A DNA stretch of 64,000 bases, from contig JAFFSR010000373.1 of assembly GCA_017163975.1 (NCBI GenBank), positions 978,501-1,042,500 on the forward strand. Reading direction: 5' to 3'. Below are positions 11,336 to 22,480 of the stretch, piece after piece. The notes beneath the pieces were generated by a model. It ran no database searches. It was not told where the DNA came from and saw nothing but the letters and a program-made list of their open reading frames with translations. Numbering within the stretch: the first letter of the stretch is position 1; each line of letters starts with the position of its first letter. This DNA is from Anastatus disparis (lineage: Eukaryota > Arthropoda > Insecta > Hymenoptera > Eupelmidae). The translations under genes and the position numbers were made by a program.

Positions 11336-12294
11336 ATGGGTATATCTCTGGAACTTTTCACTTTTTAGGAACAGGGTTTTATAGAAATTTGAAAGTTTAC
11401 AATTCAAGTTCCTAAGATGGCACAGGCTTTGACCAGTGCTTAAAATTTTCGTTTTAAAGAGAAGAATATATACTCGAACTTTGGTGTCAATTGAAAAATA
11501 GTTACTGACAATATACAATTTTATACGTCAAAAATGATGCATTCTTCATAATGTTCTACACGTGTTTCTTACGATATATGAAAAATAACTTACTTTCAAT
11601 CGTATTTTAATTTTTACATCATAATTTATATAATAAAAACAATAATTTAAGATCACGCCGATAGATGTGCTATGCTTTATTTATAAGTTTCACCATTTTG
11701 AAGGACCGTGTAATTATCCATGCAAAAATTACACATACCTTAAAAATGGTGAAACTAATTAATAAAGCATAGCACATTAATAGACGTAATCTTAAATTGT
11801 TGTTTTTATTATGTGAATTATGATGTAAAATATAAAATACGATTGAAAGGAAGTTACTTTTTATACATCGTAAGAAACACGTGTAGAAAATTATGAAAAA
11901 TGCATCATTTTTGACGTATAAAATTGTGTATCGTTAGTAACTATTTTTATACCACTCTAACCTCAAAATCATAACTTTAATATGATTATTCGGCTCTCGT
12001 AGTATAAAATATATTATGAAACTAATGTGTAAAGGCTTTCTTACGAAACTCGTTACAGCCCTCGCCTCCAGCTCAGTCTGTAAACTTCTCGTTTCGTAAA
12101 TAAAGCCTTTACACACTCATTTGATAATGTACTATTCAATTAACACTAAAGTTTGAGTACATATTCTACTCTTTAAAACGAAAATTTTAAGCACCGGTCA
12201 AAGCCTATGCCATCTTAGGAACTTGAATTATAAACTTTTAAATTTCTATGAAACCCTGTTCCTAAAAAGTGAAAAGTTCCAGAGATATACCCAT
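11336..12294. mobile_element. ~960-bp foldback element inside the tandem array
   Basis: Ends ATGGGTATATCTCTGG and its inverse, with arms mirrored over about 400 bp (for example GACGTATAAAATTGT near 11911 against its inverse near 11518). The right arm holds an extra ~185-bp segment (about 11945-12130), itself a short palindrome around the repeated word TGTGTAAAGGCTTT. Flanks TATA/TGTA suggest a short duplication but are not decisive. There is no gene in it. Confidence 0.65.
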
Positions 12295-12740
12295 GTACAG
12301 GAAACATAAAAACTTTTTATCAATAATATTACACATTTCCTCTACATTTATAGTATAATCTAAACATCTCTTCATAACATAAGTGTTTTAAGTGTTTTAA
12401 GTATTTTGAATGGCTGGATGTTAATACAGAATGTGAACGAAAAAACATAAGTGTATATAGGAAACATAAAAACTTTTTATCGTTACATATTTCCTGTACT
12501 TTTGTAGTATAATCTAAACATTTGTTCGCTAAAGAGAACATCTGGAAACAGTAGTACATTTATTTAAATAAAAAACTAAAATAAACAGAAAAGAGATTGA
12601 AAAACATAAGTGTTTTAAGTGTTTCAAGTGTTTGAAGTGGGTGGTTGTTAAGACGGAATATAAACTAAAAATCATAAGTATATACGTAAAACATAGAAAA
12701 CATGTTTTTTTCGAAAGATACTCCATATTGTAAATCAATA
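12295..12740. repeat. ~220-bp tandem repeat, right block
   Basis: Two further units (signatures near 12385 and 12606) of the array at 11035-11335. Together the four units form a minisatellite inside the outer Polinton, between its pX-like ORF and the next conserved ORF. Short ORFs here are repeat shadows. Confidence 0.7.
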
Positions 12741-12836
12741 GAAAATTTTCACTTTTATTTATTTATATTATATACGACAAATTTAAGGTTGTTGTAAAAT
12801 ATACCTTCTTTTTTCTCCGAACAGCGACACTATATA

Positions 12837-13109
12837 ATGGAACGTGCTCAGAAAATGGTTATAGTCCCACAAGATAGTTTGGATTATCTTGATGGAACAC
12901 AGACTAACTCTCAACATGGTGAAGGAAATAAAAAAGGTTTAAAACATATAGAAACACTTAACAAAATCAAGACACCAGGAGATGAATTTTCACGTCTCGA
13001 TAAAGAAATGAGCAATGTTTTAACATCTAACGATTTCCTAGACGACCGTGAAAAATGGGAAAACTTTTCACAATTTTTACAGAGATATTTATTTTTTATA
13101 AAAAATACT
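12837..13109 (+). pseudogene. Conserved Polinton ORF of unknown function, N-terminal part
   Basis: ATG at 12837. The N-terminus MERAQKMVIVPQ and the helical block DDREKWENFSQFLQRYLFF resemble the recurrent small Polinton protein that precedes the integrase in many animal copies; its function is unknown. Reading is cut at 13109 by insertion of the polB-carrying Polinton derivative, whose 6-bp target duplication AATACT (13104-13109) lies in this gene. The continuation is at 15969-16310. The ORF nominally runs to 13118 by using element bases. Confidence 0.7.
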
Positions 13110-13337
13110 AGTAGGTAGGCTATGACAGTTCTGGCTCCCCCACCACCACTCCCTCGACTCGCCTGTGCGACAAGCGGACAGGTGCAAATCGTGACTCAGC
13201 ACTTATGACGTCACAATCTGCCACCCACCACCCACAGCTGACGTCACCACCCACAGGTGCGAATTATGACGTCATCACCAACCTATACAGATGCGCGCGC
13301 AGCAGCCGACTCTCCGATCCCCGATTCTAGAGTTAAA

Positions 13338-13350
<13 letters not shown>
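13110..13350. repeat. Left terminal inverted repeat of the nested Polinton, with TGACGTCA sites
   Basis: About 240 bp, mirrored at 15729-15968. It contains three palindromes TGACGTCA at 13206-13213, 13239-13246 and 13267-13274, and is GC-rich compared with the neighbourhood. TGACGTCA is the consensus CRE bound by CREB/ATF bZIP factors; use as an enhancer or terminal protein site is inference. The inner edge runs into a (GA)n microsatellite (about 13340-13388). Confidence 0.85.
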
Positions 13351-13379
<29 letters not shown>

Positions 13380-13390
13380 AGAGAGAGACC

Positions 13391-13636
13391 TTGGTAAAAT
13401 AACTGCGCAATTTCTTATGCGCATAGGGGAATCCCTGATCGGAAATGAAGGATCAGGTTGCATTGACAATTGATAAATAACTTAGTCATGAGTGATCTTG
13501 GTAAAATAACTGCGCAATTTCATATGCGCATCGGGGAATCCCTGATCGGAAATAAAGGATCAGGTTGCATTGACAATTGATAAATAACTTAGTCATGAGT
13601 GATCTTGGTAAAATAACTGCACAATTTCTTTATCAT
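13391..13636. repeat. 107-bp tandem repeat
   Basis: Units begin TTGGTAAAATAACTGC at 13391, 13498 and 13605 (period 107, two full and one partial). Each holds GGGAATCCCTGATCGG, which is partly palindromic. It lies just inside the left terminal repeat of the nested Polinton. Confidence 0.85.
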
Positions 13637-13977
13637 AAAAGAGCTTTCTAGAAGTTTTATTCTCAACGTACAATAATTTAAGCTAATATATATATATATA
13701 TATAAAGTAAAATTAGGAAGAAAAAAATTCCAAAATGGCGGAAATTTTTAAATTTTATTACGTATATAGATAGATCACCCATCAAACTTATTTCATTCGA
13801 GTCTTTAAAAATTTCGTCCGTTTTACGCTAGGACCAATAGTTTTCGAGATATTTCAAAATCCAAATTTTCAAATTTCAAAACTCGATATCTGGAAAACTA
13901 TTGCTTCTAGAGGGGTGCAATTTTCATAAATACTTATCTTTTAGCCTTCTTTATTTATTATTACATTTTATTTTATA

Positions 13978-14217
13978 ACGTAATTCCAAGAAATATTGTG
14001 CAACATTTCGTAAGACCTATGATCTTTCTAGAAATTACGTATTAAAACGTAATTCCAAGAAATATTGCGCAACATTTCGTAAGACCTTTAATCTTGCTAG
14101 AAATTACGTATTAAAACGTAATTCCAAAAAATATTGCGCAACATTTCGTAAGACCTTTAATCTTGCTGGAAGTTGCGTATTAAAACGTAATTCTAAGAAA
14201 TATTGCGCAGTGATTCA
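13978..14217. repeat. 69-bp tandem repeat
   Basis: Units start ACGTAATTCCAAG at 13978, 14047, 14116 and 14185 (period 69, about 3.5 copies). Each carries inverse ACGTAATT / AATTACGT words, so each unit can form a hairpin. Directly upstream of the polymerase fragment. Confidence 0.85.
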
Positions 14218-14228
14218 TAATCAATCTT

Positions 14229-15711
14229 TCTTTCAGTAGCTCTATCAGCACTTATGGCTTAGATCCAGGACATTATTATACACTTCCTGGCTACACCTGG
14301 GATGCCATGCCCAAGTATACCAACATTAAATTGGAATTACTAACCGACATCGACATGATAATGTTCATTAAACGTGGTATTAGAGGTGGTATTCAGTCAG
14401 TGTTGCAATCTTTATTCAAAAACCAATAACAAATACATGGGTGGTGCATACAATCCAGAAGAAGAATCAAAATACCTAATTTACTTTGATGTAAACAATC
14501 TTTATGGATAGGCTATGATGCAATACCTCCCAACTGATGGCTCCAAGTGGATTGAAGGTGATTTTAATGAAATGAACTTTTTGTGCCCGATGACTCACCT
14601 ATCGGATACATCTTGGAAGTGGACTTGGATTATCCTCACCATATGCATGATCATCATAAAGACTTACCATCCTGTCCAGTACATGAGAAACCGAAAGGTT
14701 CAACATACGAAAAGCTCATGACAACACTTCGCACAAAGGAAAGATATGTAATACATTATAGAAATTTAAAACAAGCCTTAGACAATGGATTACAGTTGAA
14801 GAAAATTCAGAGAGTGTTACAGTTTAGTCAATCACCATGGCTAAAAAAGGTATATAGATTTAAATAGTGATAAGAGAAAAGAAGCTAAGAATAAATTTGA
14901 AAAAAATCTATATAAGCTCATGAATAACGCAGTATTTGGTAAAACTATGGAGAATGTTAGAAATAGAGTTGATGTCAGACTGGTAACCAAATGGGATGGA
15001 CGCTATGGTGCTCAAGCTCTCATCGCTCGACCAAATTTTCATAGTCAAACTATTCTGGAGAAAAATCTTGTTGCTGTACAATTGGGGAAAACTGAAGTTT
15101 ACATGAAAAAACCTATATATATCGGACTTTGTATTCTTGACTTATCTAAGACATTAGTATATGATTTTCACTACAGTTATATGAAGAAAGAATTTGATGA
15201 TCTATGTAAGTTGCTTTATACAGATACGGATGGTTTGATGTATGAAGTTCGTGATAGAGATATTTATGAAATTATGAAACGTGATATTCAAAACTTTGAC
15301 ACATCTGATTATCCGGCTAATAATGTTTTTAATATACCTCAAGTGAACAAAAAGGTCGTTGGATTAATGAAAGATGAGTGTAATGGGCACATAATGACTA
15401 AATTTGTTGGACTACGCAGTAAAATGTACAGTATACGAATAGAGGGTGAAGACGAAGTTAAAAAAGCTAAAGGTATAAGAAGCTCGGTGATTGAAAAAAC
15501 AATTACATTCGATGATTATTTAGAGTGTCTACGAAAAAATACAACAAAATACAGAACACAACATACTATTTGCTCTCATAAGCATAAAGTGTATAGCGAA
15601 TTTGAGACGAAATTAACATTAAGCCCAGATGATGATAAAAGATACATAGAAGATGACAAGACAGACACCTTACTTTGGGGTCATTATACAATAAAGTCAA
15701 GTCTAGAATAA
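14229..15711 (+). pseudogene. Protein-primed type B DNA polymerase (polB), C-terminal part, broken
   Basis: Begins after TTCTTTCAG near 14235 without a start codon, so exonuclease and early domains are missing. Motif A (YFDVNNLYG) lies at about 14482-14508 and is followed at once by TAG (14509-14511). Palm sequence continues in the frame of 14583-14867 and stops after VYRF. Motif B (KLMNNAVFGKTMENV) begins near 14911 and motif C (LYTDTDGLMYEV) near 15214, within an uninterrupted 263-codon ORF (14920-15711). YxDTDG is the metal-binding motif of family B polymerases, and this layout matches Polinton-type protein-primed polymerases. A frameshift upstream of motif A plus two stops inactivate it. 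It is the only recognisable gene of the nested element. Confidence 0.9.
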
Positions 15712-15728
15712 ATTAATTTTAATATATT

Positions 15729-15968
15729 AATCTCTCTCTTTCAGCTTTAACTCTAGAATCGGGAATCGGCTGCTGCGCCCGCATCTGTATCGGTTGGCGA
15801 TGACGTCATAATTCGCACCTGTGGGTGGTGACGTCAGCTGTTTGGTGGTGGATGGCGGGTTGTGACGTCATAAGTGCTGAGTCACGATTTGCACCTGCCC
15901 GCTTGTCGTACAGATGAGTCGAGGGAGTGGTGGTGGGGTGAGCCAGAACTGTCATAGCCTACCTACCT
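15729..15968. repeat. Right terminal inverted repeat of the nested Polinton
   Basis: Inverse of 13110-13350, with three TGACGTCA palindromes at 15801-15808, 15829-15836 and 15863-15870 and slightly diverged sequence. The target duplication AATACT follows at 15969-15974. Confidence 0.85.
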
Positions 15969-16310
15969 AATACTAGAGTGAAAGCAGATGATTGTCTGAA
16001 AACAACTTTCACAAAAAACGAAGATCAAATGCATGATTCGTCTATTTTAGCTCATGTCCCAAATCATGTATAGATAAAGCAGCTCAATTTATAAGTTATT
16101 TATAAACTGACTTATCTAATCGCTTAACTTGGAATAAAAATGAAATCATTTCTGTAGCTGGTAATGTCATAAATAATTCGAGTATGATAGATCTGGTTAA
16201 TGACGTATTAAGAAATAGAAAAAATTTTAACGCTGCTGGTAGAGCACATTTTGCAAATATTTTGCGTGCGTCTAATGCACCACGCGCAATCAGCAGAAAT
16301 AAATATTAAT
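15969..16310 (+). pseudogene. Conserved Polinton ORF of unknown function, C-terminal part
   Basis: Continuation of the gene at 12837. Family-like sequence appears as NSSMIDLVNDVLRNRKNFNAAGRAHFANILR near its end (positions about 16175-16275), terminating at TAA 16308. Earlier codons (15975-16150) contain stops and frame changes. Conserved blocks of the unknown pre-integrase Polinton protein thus flank the nested insertion on both sides. Confidence 0.6.
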
Positions 16311-16489
16311 GATAAGTCGAATCAGCTGAATCTATTTCAAGAGATAATGTGACACCGCAAACAGTGCCTTTACCAAGCAGCTCCGATAGCGAAACAGAAA
16401 GGCCGAATGGTGCTAAAGCAAAAAAAAAATGTTAAATATCATCGCACGCAAAGGATAAAGTAAAAGAAAAAAGTAAAATATTGCAAAAC

Positions 16490-16896
16490 CATTTAATTTC
16501 CCCACAGCAGCAACAGCAGAAAGGTTGGTTTTCTTTAAATTTATAACGGTTAATACAATAAATAAAAAATATGAAAAACAATATTTTAACCCGGCTCACG
16601 AAGCTGGCTTTTCTGGTGCACGAAAACTTTTACGTTTAAACAAAAGCGACTCACCAAAACGTATTTTAGAATGGCTAAGTAATCAAGACGCATATACCCT
16701 TCATAAGCCAATAAGAAAAAAATTTCCTTGCCTACATTATAATGTATACATGATAAATGTTGTCGTGCACAAGCTTTGAAAAATTAGAATGATGGGTATT
16801 CATACTTATTAGTAGCTAAACTTAGATGTATTTAGTAGATGTATTTAGTAAATTTGCTTTTGTTCAACCAATAAAGGATAAAAACACTCCCCCGTT
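16490..16896 (+). pseudogene. Polinton integrase (rve type), N-terminal part, broken
   Basis: The 84-codon ORF at 16525-16779 contains FNPAHEAGFSGARKLL and DAYTLHKPIRKKFP, the zinc-domain/linker region that precedes the catalytic core in Polinton integrases. The core start appears in another frame at about 16829-16870 (DVFSKFAFVQPIKDKN), which matches the first Asp region of retrovirus-like integrases. Coding is then interrupted at a TTAA (16897-16900) by a 5.6 kb island and resumes after 22495. The integrase would insert element DNA with a 6-bp stagger. Frameshift, stops and the insertion make it a pseudogene. Confidence 0.75.
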
Positions 16897-16984
16897 TTAA
16901 AAGTCCAATTGGAATTCCAATTGAAATTTTATGGAAATCCATGATGGAATTCCAATTGGAATTCCAATGAGATTTATACTTATG

Positions 16985-18960
16985 AATGGTTTTTCTTTTT
17001 CCCACTAATTCGGAGGGAGAAAAGTTCTTTACGCCCGCCAACATTAATTACTCTGAAAATAAACGGGCAAAGTGTACTTTTTTCTTGCGAATCCACAGGG
17101 CGAAAAGTTCTTTACCCCCGCTAACATCAATGACACTAAAAATAAGCGGGAGAAAAGTACTTTTCACCCGCAAATTCCATTCCTCTTAAATTAAGCGGAA
17201 AAAGAGTACTTTTTTCACCAAATTTATAGGGCGAAAAATTTTTCCGCCCGCTAATATTAATTTCTCTAAAAATAAGCGGAATATAGTATTTTTCTCCCGC
17301 AAAATCTATTTCACTTAAATTAAGCGGGAAAAACGTACTTTTTTCTTGCAAATTCAGAGGGCAAAAAGTTCTTTACGTCCGCTAATATTGATTTATTTAA
17401 AAATAATCGGGTGAAAAATACTTTTCCCCCGAAAATTAAATTTCACTTAAATAAGGAGAGAAAAACGTTCTTTTTTCTTGCGAATACAGAGGGCGAAAAG
17501 TACTTTTCTCCCACAAATTAGATTTCACTTGAATTAAGTAGAAAAAGCGAACTTTTTTCTTGCGAATTCAGAGGGCGAAAAGTTCTTTACGCCCACCAAC
17601 ATTAATTGTTCTTAAAATAAGCAGGAGATAAGTACTTTTCTCCCGTAAATTCGATTTCTCTTAAATGCGAGAAAAACGTACTTTTTTCTGGCGAATACAG
17701 AAGGCGAAAAGTTCTTCAAGCCCGACAACATTAATTGCTCTAAAAATAAGCGAGAGAAAAGTACTTTTCTGACGCAAATTCCATTTCTTTTTAATAAAGC
17801 GGAAAAAGCGTACTTTTTTTCTTACGAATTGAGAGGGCAAAAAGTTCTTTACACCCGCCAACATGATATACTCTAAAAATAAGCTAGAGAAAAGTACTTT
17901 TCTCCCGCAAATGCGACTTCTCTTAAGGGGATGTAATAGGGTATATAATTTCTACATATTTAACGACATTACAATTTTTCAAATTTTTAATCTTTATACA
18001 AAAATTTTCCGAAATATCTCTATATTAGGCCTTTTATTAGTAAAAATGGAAGGTTTTCATATAGAGATATTTATGAAAGTTTTGGATTGAGAATAAAAAA
18101 TTTAGAAAACTGTAATGTCGGTATTTAATTTTTCCTTAAATTAAACGGAAAAATCGTACTTTTTTCTTGCGAATTCAGAGATAGAAAAGTTTTTTATGCC
18201 TGCCAACATTAATTGCTCTAAAAATAAGCGCGAGAAAAGTCCTTTTCTCCCGCCATTTCGATTTCAGTTAGATAAAGCTGCAGAAGTGTACTTTTACCTC
18301 GCGAATCATGAGGGCAAGAAGTTCTTTACGCCTGCCAACATTAATTGCACTAAATATAAGCAAGAGAAAGTACTTTTTTCCCAAAAATTCGATTTCTCTT
18401 AAATTAAGCAGGAAAAGTGTACTTTATATAGCGAATTCAAAGGGCAAAAGGATTTAAAGAAAAAAGTACGCTTTTCCCGCTTTATTTGAGAGAAATCTAA
18501 TTTGTGGGAGATAAGTATTTGTCTTCCGTCTATTTTTAGAGCATTTAATGTTAGAGAGCGTGAAGAACTTTTCGCTCTCGAAATTAGCAAGAAAAAAGTA
18601 CGCTTCTTCCGCTTAATTCAAGAGAAATCAAATTTACGGGAGAAAAATACTTTTCTCCAGCTTATTTTTAGAGTAATTAATGTTCGGAGGTGTAAAGAAT
18701 TTTTCGCCCTTTGGATTCGCAAGAAAAAAATACGTTTTTTCCGCTTAATTTAAGAGAAATTCAATTTATGAAAGAAGAGTACTTTTCTCCCGCTTATTTT
18801 TAGAGCAAATAATGTTGACGGGCGTAAAAAACTTCTAGGTTTCTAAATTCGTAAGAAAAAAGTATGTTTTTCTTGCTTAATCAAAAAGAAATTAAATTTT
18901 TGGGAGAAAAGTACTTTCCTCTTGTTTATATTTAGAGCAATTAATGTTGGTATTCGTAAA
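16985..18960 (+). repeat. ~131-bp satellite array, left arm
   Basis: About a dozen diverged units, each with CTTGCGAATTCAGAGGGCGAA, AAGTTCTTTACGCCCGCCAAC, an ATTAATTG...AAAATAAGCG block and AAAGTACTTTTCTCCCGC. AGTACTTTTCTCCC words recur about every 130 bp (17157, 17630, 17760, 17895). From about 18440 units switch to the inverse orientation. All ORFs here are shadows of the repeat. Confidence 0.75.
17960..18125. mobile_element. Small hairpin MITE within the satellite
   Basis: An imperfect palindrome of ~165 bp with ends CGACATTACAATTTTTCAAAT and the inverse of CCGACATTACAGTTTT, mirrored inner words ATATCTCTATAT. It replaces the periodic satellite sequence at this point. Confidence 0.55.
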
Positions 18961-19503
18961 GAAATTTTCATCCTGCACTGAGAGAAAATTGATGCCAATA
19001 GAGCATTTAGTTTACGTATCCAAATTTAGTAGGTGATATCCTATGCTTTCATAACAGCACCATATACTCTTACGAGGTTTATGCTATCCAAAAGCTGTTT
19101 GTTAACATGCTTTGGTAACTCCCCACTCTAATATCCTTCGATAGCTAGTGCTGTATTCTCTCATGGGACGTGAAGGGAGTAAACGTGGCTTGTCCACTAT
19201 TTTTTCTTTACTGCTAACTATGACATTTTTCCATTGCTCAAGTCACCTCCTCTTTTGGGTGGCGACGCGAGCAAACACGGCTGGTCTATATCCAAAATCA
19301 TGTCGCAAATTTTGTTAAAATATTTTCGTAGCGTGAATCTTTTTTTTTCTTTTCTTTTCTTTTTTTATGAAGGGAGACACATTATAAATATAATCTGTTA
19401 AACTTTGTAACTATCAATAATTAACTTTTAACTTAAAATTTAATTATTTTAAACAGCTGGGGGCAGATGAGGATATACGATTTTACGCCAGAGATACTTC
19501 GAA

Positions 19504-19576
19504 GTAGCGTTGGTCTAGTGCGTAACGTTCTCGCTTTTCCTTTTGAGTACGCGAGTTCAACTCTTGGTTAGAACCA
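19504..19576 (+). other. tRNA-like sequence in left foldback arm
   Basis: Contains an A-box-like TGGTCTAGTGCGTAACG and a B-box-like GAGTTCAACTC at tRNA spacing, and ends GGTTAGAACCA. Arms do not pair as a clean cloverleaf, so it is not a functional tRNA gene. It looks like a tRNA pseudogene or SINE head captured by the foldback. An inverted copy lies at 20150-20222. Confidence 0.5.
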
Positions 19577-20149
19577 CTTTTTTTTAACTTTTTTTTTTAT
19601 TATTTCAATAGTTTTTATTACTTTTTTTTATTTATATTTTTTATATTTTCTATTTTTTTATTAATTTTAAAATCTATTTTTTCACAAGTTACTTAAAGTA
19701 TGCTCGTTTTTTTAATTAATATTTTTAAATAAATTATTTCATATACAAAATAATTTAAAATATTAATAAATAAATAATAGTGATGTTTACAATACTATGG
19801 TTCAATTTTGTCTTTATAAACATATATCAATATATAATATATATTATAACATAAATAATACCTCAGTTTTATTTATTTATTGTAATTTATTGTAAATTTT
19901 ATAAACTAAATTATAAATAAATTAAACTATACTATTATAAAATAAACATCACTATTATTTATTTATCAATATTTGTAATTACTATCCATAAAGAATAATT
20001 TATTTTTTTTTAATTTTCATTGAAAAAAACGAGCGTAATTGTGAAAAATTAAATTTTAAAATTATTAAAAAAATACAAAATCTAAAAAAAAATAAATATA
20101 AAAAGGAATAAAAAATATTAAAACAACAAAAAAAAAAATTTTTTTAAAG

Positions 20150-20222
20150 TGACCCTAGCCAAGAGTTGAACACGCGTACTCAAAAGGAAAATCGCGAACG
20201 TTAGGCAGTAGACCAACGCTAC
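20150..20222 (-). other. tRNA-like sequence in right foldback arm
   Basis: Inverse copy of 19504-19576 with several differences, keeping TGGTCTACTGCCTAACG and GTGTTCAACTC. The two copies face each other, so any pol III transcription would converge on the AT-rich centre. Confidence 0.5.
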
Positions 20223-20305
20223 TTCGAAACATCTCTGGCATAAAATCGTACATGCTCATCTGCCCCCAGCTGTTTAAAATAATTAAATTTTAAGTTAAAA
20301 ATTAA

Positions 20306-20695
20306 GAGGCGGCCGTATCATTCTGTCCTTGTCTAATCTAAATTTTCGTTATTATAAATAAATAAAATATTTTCATAGAAAAGTAAGACAACCACCCAAT
20401 AGAGCAAAAGACAAGCAAACAATTCTTTTCTATGAAAAAATATGAAATTTTGATTATTTTTCGAATGAAGTCTGAAACGAAAAAATAGTTCAATCAACTC
20501 AATCAAGTTCGATTGTTTTTCCATTTCAGACTTTACTCGAAAAATAATAAAAATTTCATATTTTTTCATAGAAAAGAATCGTTTGCTTGTCTTTTGCTCT
20601 ATTGGGCGGTTGTCTTACTTTTTTATGAAAATATTTTATTTATTTATAATAACGAAAATTTAGATTAGACAAGGACAGAATGATACGGCCTCCTC
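20306..20695. mobile_element. TTAA MITE, GAGGCGGCCG family, copy 3
   Basis: A 390-bp near-perfect palindrome, ends GAGGCGGCCGTATCATTC, flanked by TTAA (20302-20305, 20696-20699). Subterminal GTCCTTGTCTAATCT is shared with the copies at 7930 and 51857. It lies in the right arm of the tRNA-like foldback, whose inverse sequence has no such insertion, giving an empty-site comparison within the window. Confidence 0.85.
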
Positions 20696-21089
20696 TTAAT
20701 TATTGATAGTTACAAAGTTTAACAGATTATATTTATAATATCTCTTCCCTCATAAAAAAAGAAAAGAAAAGAAAAAAAAGATTCACGCAACGAAAATACG
20801 TTAACGAAATTTGCGACATGATTTTGGATATAGACCAGCCGTGTTTGCTTGCGTCGCCACCCAAAAGAGGAGGTGACTTAAGCAAAAAAAGGATACAAGA
20901 GTGGGGAGTCATCGAAGTATACCACGCGAGTCATCAGTGAATGCCGTTCATGCTTTAGTTACTCTCCATACCATCTTTTTTAGTATAAGGTAATCCAATA
21001 CTGATAGAGCTTCTCACGCCTGTCATATTTGTATCAATATTTTATATGCTCGCGTAGATGGCAGTTCGCATGCTCCATTAGCATAAATT

Positions 21090-22480
21090 TTTTTCTCAAT
21101 TTTCGGGTGAAAAGTACTTTTCTCCCACTTATTTTTAGTGCAATTCATGTTGGCGAGCGTAAAGAACTTTTCGCTCTCTGAATTCGTAAGAAAAAAAATA
21201 GATTTTTTCTGCTTAATTTAAGAGAAATTGAATTTGTGGGAGAGAAGTACTTTTCTCCCGCTTATTTTTAGAGTAATTAATGTTGTCGGGCGCAAAGAAC
21301 TTTTCACCCTTCGAATTCGCAAGAAAAAAGTACGCTTCTCGCGTTTTATCTGAAAGAAATCGAACTTGCGGGAGGAAGGTACTTTTCTCCCGCTTATTTT
21401 TAGTGCAGAATGTTGGCGGACGTAAAGAACTTTTCATCCTCTGAATTCGCAAGAAAAAAGTAAGCTTTTCTCGGTTTATTTAGAAGAAATTGAATTTGCG
21501 AGAGATAAGTACTTTTCTCTCGCTTATTTTGAGAGCAATAAATATTGGCGGGCGTAAAGAACTTTTCGCCCTCTGGATTCGCAAGAAAAAAGTACGATTT
21601 TTCAGCTTAATTTAAGAGAAATCGAATTTGCGTCAGAAAAGTACTTTTCTCTCGCTTATTTTTAGAGCAATTAATGTTGGCGGACGTAAAGAACTTTTCG
21701 CCCTCTGAATCCGCAAGAGAAAAGTACGCTTTTCTCGGTTTATTTAGAAGAAATTCAATTTGCGAAAGAAAAGTACTTTTCTCCCGTTTATTTTTAGAGC
21801 AATCAATGTTTGCGGGCGTAAAGAACTTGAAAAGTACCTTTATCCTGCTTATTTTTAGTGCAATTAATGTTGGTGGGCGTAAAGAGCTGTTTGCCCTTTG
21901 AATCCGCAACGTGAGAATAGTACATTACTCTACTAGTGAGCAAAATAGGTCATTCCCTCACGAGTCGTTTTGTTACTCGAGAGTAGCGAGAGTGACAAAA
22001 AAGACGAGTAGATGACCTATTTTGTCATGAGTGGGGTATAGAATTTTTTCCAATAAGGTGAGCGGTTCCGATTTTGGTGTCTGTTTTGAGTGAGCAAAAT
22101 ACCACATTCCCTCACCAAGTGGGGGAATGTGGTATTTTGCTCACTCAAAACAGGCTCCGAAAATCGGTTTTTGCTCACCGCGTTGGGAAAAAGTACTTTT
22201 CTCCTGCTTATTTTTAGTGCAATCAATGTTGGCGGACGTGAAGAACTTTTCGCCCTCTGAATTCGCAAGAAAAAAGTACGCTTCTCTCGGTTTATTTAGG
22301 GGAAATTGAATTTGAGAGAGAAAAGTACTTTTTTCCCACTTATTTTTAGAGCAATAAATGTTGGATGGCGTAAAGAACTTTTTGCCCTGTGAATTCGCAA
22401 GAGAAAAGTACGCTTTGCCTGCTTATTTTTACAATATTTAATGTGGGCGAGCGTAAAGAACTCTTCTCCTTCTGAATTTA
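21090..22480 (-). repeat. ~131-bp satellite array, right arm
   Basis: Units of the left-arm satellite in inverse orientation (GGGCGTAAAGAACTTTTCGCCC, then GAATTCGCAAGAAAAAAGTACG) repeating about every 130-140 bp. Conservation between arms is moderate, so pairing would be imperfect. Two hairpin insertions interrupt it at 21938-22192. Confidence 0.75.
21938..22192. mobile_element. Two adjacent hairpins inserted in the satellite
   Basis: The first hairpin spans about 21938-22035 (GAGCAAAATAGGTCAT against its inverse). The second spans about 22044-22192, with a perfect core around 22086-22149 (AGCAAAATACCACATTCCC mirrored). Both share the word GAGTGAGCAAAATA, so they are probably related small MITEs. 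Target duplications were not resolved. Confidence 0.6.

Larger units (their letters stand above)
13110..15968 (+). mobile_element. Nested 2.86 kb Polinton derivative carrying only polB
   Basis: Starts AGTAGGTAGGCTATG and ends with the inverse of AGGTAGGTAGGCTATG. It is flanked by a perfect 6-bp duplication AATACT (13104-13109, 15969-15974). The 5'-AG termini and 6-bp duplication are Polinton hallmarks. Inverted repeats are about 240 bp (13110-~13350 and ~15729-15968). The interior holds two tandem-repeat blocks and a broken DNA polymerase B. Integrase, capsid, ATPase and protease are absent, so it must have been mobilised in trans. Confidence 0.9.
19117..20925. mobile_element. Foldback element with tRNA-like sequences in both arms
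   Basis: The left arm begins near ACTCCCCACTCT (19127) and the right arm ends near AGAGTGGGGAGT (20909). Mirrored blocks include GGTGGCGACGCGAGCAAAC (19259) and CAGCTGGGGGCAGATGAG (19456). The left arm has an extra ~85 bp near 19146-19230 and the right arm received a TTAA MITE (20306-20695). The inner part is AT-rich and itself palindromic. It forms the centre of the satellite island. Confidence 0.7.

Noticed and set aside
13275..13473. ORFs rich in Arg-Glu or Ser-Leu
   Set aside because: Shadows of the (GA)n tract at the inner edge of the nested Polinton repeat.
19504..20222. Functional tRNA genes
   Set aside because: Boxes are degenerate and the acceptor and anticodon stems do not pair; they lie in a foldback.
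16985..22309. Numerous 60-100-codon ORFs in the satellite island
   Set aside because: They follow the 131-bp unit on both strands and carry no recognisable domain.
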